Of a stretch of DNA of 64,000 bases, positions 63,810-64,000 are shown one piece after another; the stretch's first letter is position 1, and every line of letters starts with the position of its first letter. A program made the translations under genes and the position numbers. Source of the stretch: Pseudomonas sp. SST3 (GTDB lineage: Bacteria > Pseudomonadota > Gammaproteobacteria > Pseudomonadales > Pseudomonadaceae); assembly GCF_003325755.1 (NCBI RefSeq), contig NZ_QORI02000006.1, positions 185,282 to 249,281 of the forward strand. The letters are read 5' to 3'. A model generated the notes under the pieces. It was not told where the DNA came from and made no database searches. It saw only the letters and a list, made by a program, of their open reading frames with translations.

Positions 63810-64000
63810 TTACAGACGCACCTCTCCTGCATTCGTCAGCAAATGTCGGCGCGCCATCCACAGGTTCGACAGCGCGAACAGTGTCACCAACTGCGCGGTG
63901 TTCTTCGCCAGGCCACGGAAGCGTGTCTTCACGTAGCCGAATTGGCGCTTGATCACCCGGAACGGGTGCTCGACTTTGGCGCGCACCTGGGCCTTGGATT
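63810..64000 (-). CDS. IS5-family transposase, C-terminal part
   Basis: Reading the minus strand gives [20 protein letters not shown] followed by [20 protein letters not shown], then a stop at 63810. This is the conserved C-terminal end of IS5-family DDE transposases, including the final Glu region ([11 protein letters not shown]). The rest lies beyond the window. It is GC-rich, unlike the island genes beside it, so it probably inserted later. Confidence 0.88.
   Translation of the reverse strand, partial: SKAQVRAKVEHPFRVIKRQFGYVKTRFRGLAKNTAQLVTLFALSNLWMARRHLLTNAGEVRL

Larger units (their letters stand above)
60235..64000. mobile_element. AT-richer genomic island with a Tn7-like edge, right end outside window
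   Basis: The edge is placed at TGTAAGTGACAATACG (from 60235), where the FKBP gene stops matching its family. TGT followed by GACAATA after a few bases resembles the Tn7 end (TGT, five bases, GACAATA). Inside, base composition becomes clearly more AT-rich and codon use unlike the neighbours. No transposase of the element itself is in view; the only transposase is the IS5-type gene at the window edge. Assignment to the Tn7 family rests on this short match only. Confidence 0.6.

Noticed and set aside
1..64000. CRISPR arrays, tRNA and rRNA genes
   Set aside because: No regularly spaced identical repeats, cloverleaf or ribosomal sequence was recognised; a short tRNA could be missed by eye.

Overview
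The window is about 64 kb of GC-rich gammaproteobacterial chromosome. It most resembles the Pseudomonas stutzeri group (Stutzerimonas). The reasons are an uninterrupted benR...benABCDK-catBCA-benE block, Pseudomonas-type REP hairpins (gtaggagcgagcttgctcgcg and its complement), a NosR-family denitrification protein, nirBD with a sigma-54/antiterminator-like leader, and hmgA/hpd tyrosine catabolism. Species is inferred, not proven. No rRNA, tRNA or CRISPR array was seen.

Layout. (1) 1-12 kb, minus strand: complete benzoate-to-3-oxoadipate-enol-lactone block. BenR and a soluble PAS hybrid histidine kinase lie upstream. Then come benzoate dioxygenase (benA with one frameshift, benB, benC), benD, the transporter benK, catBCA and partial benE. 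Two BenR/XylS half-site repeats lie upstream of benA. (2) 12-17.4 kb: a LysR regulator divergent from a short-chain ketoacid cluster (CoA-transferase A and B, thiolase, AtoE permease). (3) 17.9-22.8 kb: four tightly spaced genes, MBOAT acyltransferase, FkbH-like HAD protein, acyl carrier protein and a membrane-anchored SGNH-like protein. They look like an ACP-dependent surface O-acylation (possibly glyceroylation) module. (4) 22.8-31 kb: hmgB/fahA-hmgA with divergent hmgR, a broken FUSC-type gene, a serine hydrolase, a DUF4256 protein and hpd. The hmgA-hmgR interval and a site far upstream of hpd carry the same CGTAA-N5-TTACG palindrome. (5) 31-40 kb: small envelope or secreted proteins, a COG4091-type oxidoreductase, a glycosyltransferase fused to an RmlD-like reductase with altered catalytic residues, a lipoprotein, a phytase/esterase-like secreted protein and an aldo-keto reductase. 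(6) 40.5-48.5 kb: nirB-nirD-nirC and a PP2C-Ser/Thr kinase fusion, behind a leader with a sigma-54 promoter, two A-x-x-G hexaloop hairpins and a terminator. (7) 48.6-59.9 kb: DUF3079, a Xre/RES toxin-antitoxin pair with an inverted-repeat operator, DNA polymerase II (frameshifted near its end), a Tat-exported SMP-30 protein, CheV, a BktB-like thiolase, an orphan NosR/NirI protein and small housekeeping genes. (8) 60.2 kb to the end: an AT-richer island that cuts an FKBP isomerase gene. Its edge begins TGT-AAGT-GACAATA, which resembles Tn7-family ends. It carries an unknown 171-residue protein, a two-gene unit (unknown 355-residue protein plus a PD-(D/E)XK-like nuclease protein) and the end of an IS5-family transposase.

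The best candidates for undescribed biology are the MBOAT-FkbH-ACP-SGNH module, the island's nuclease pair, and the GT2-RmlD fusion. Three genes (benA, the FUSC gene, polB) each show what looks like a one-base deletion in a G/C-rich context. Sequencing or assembly error must be excluded before they are called dead.
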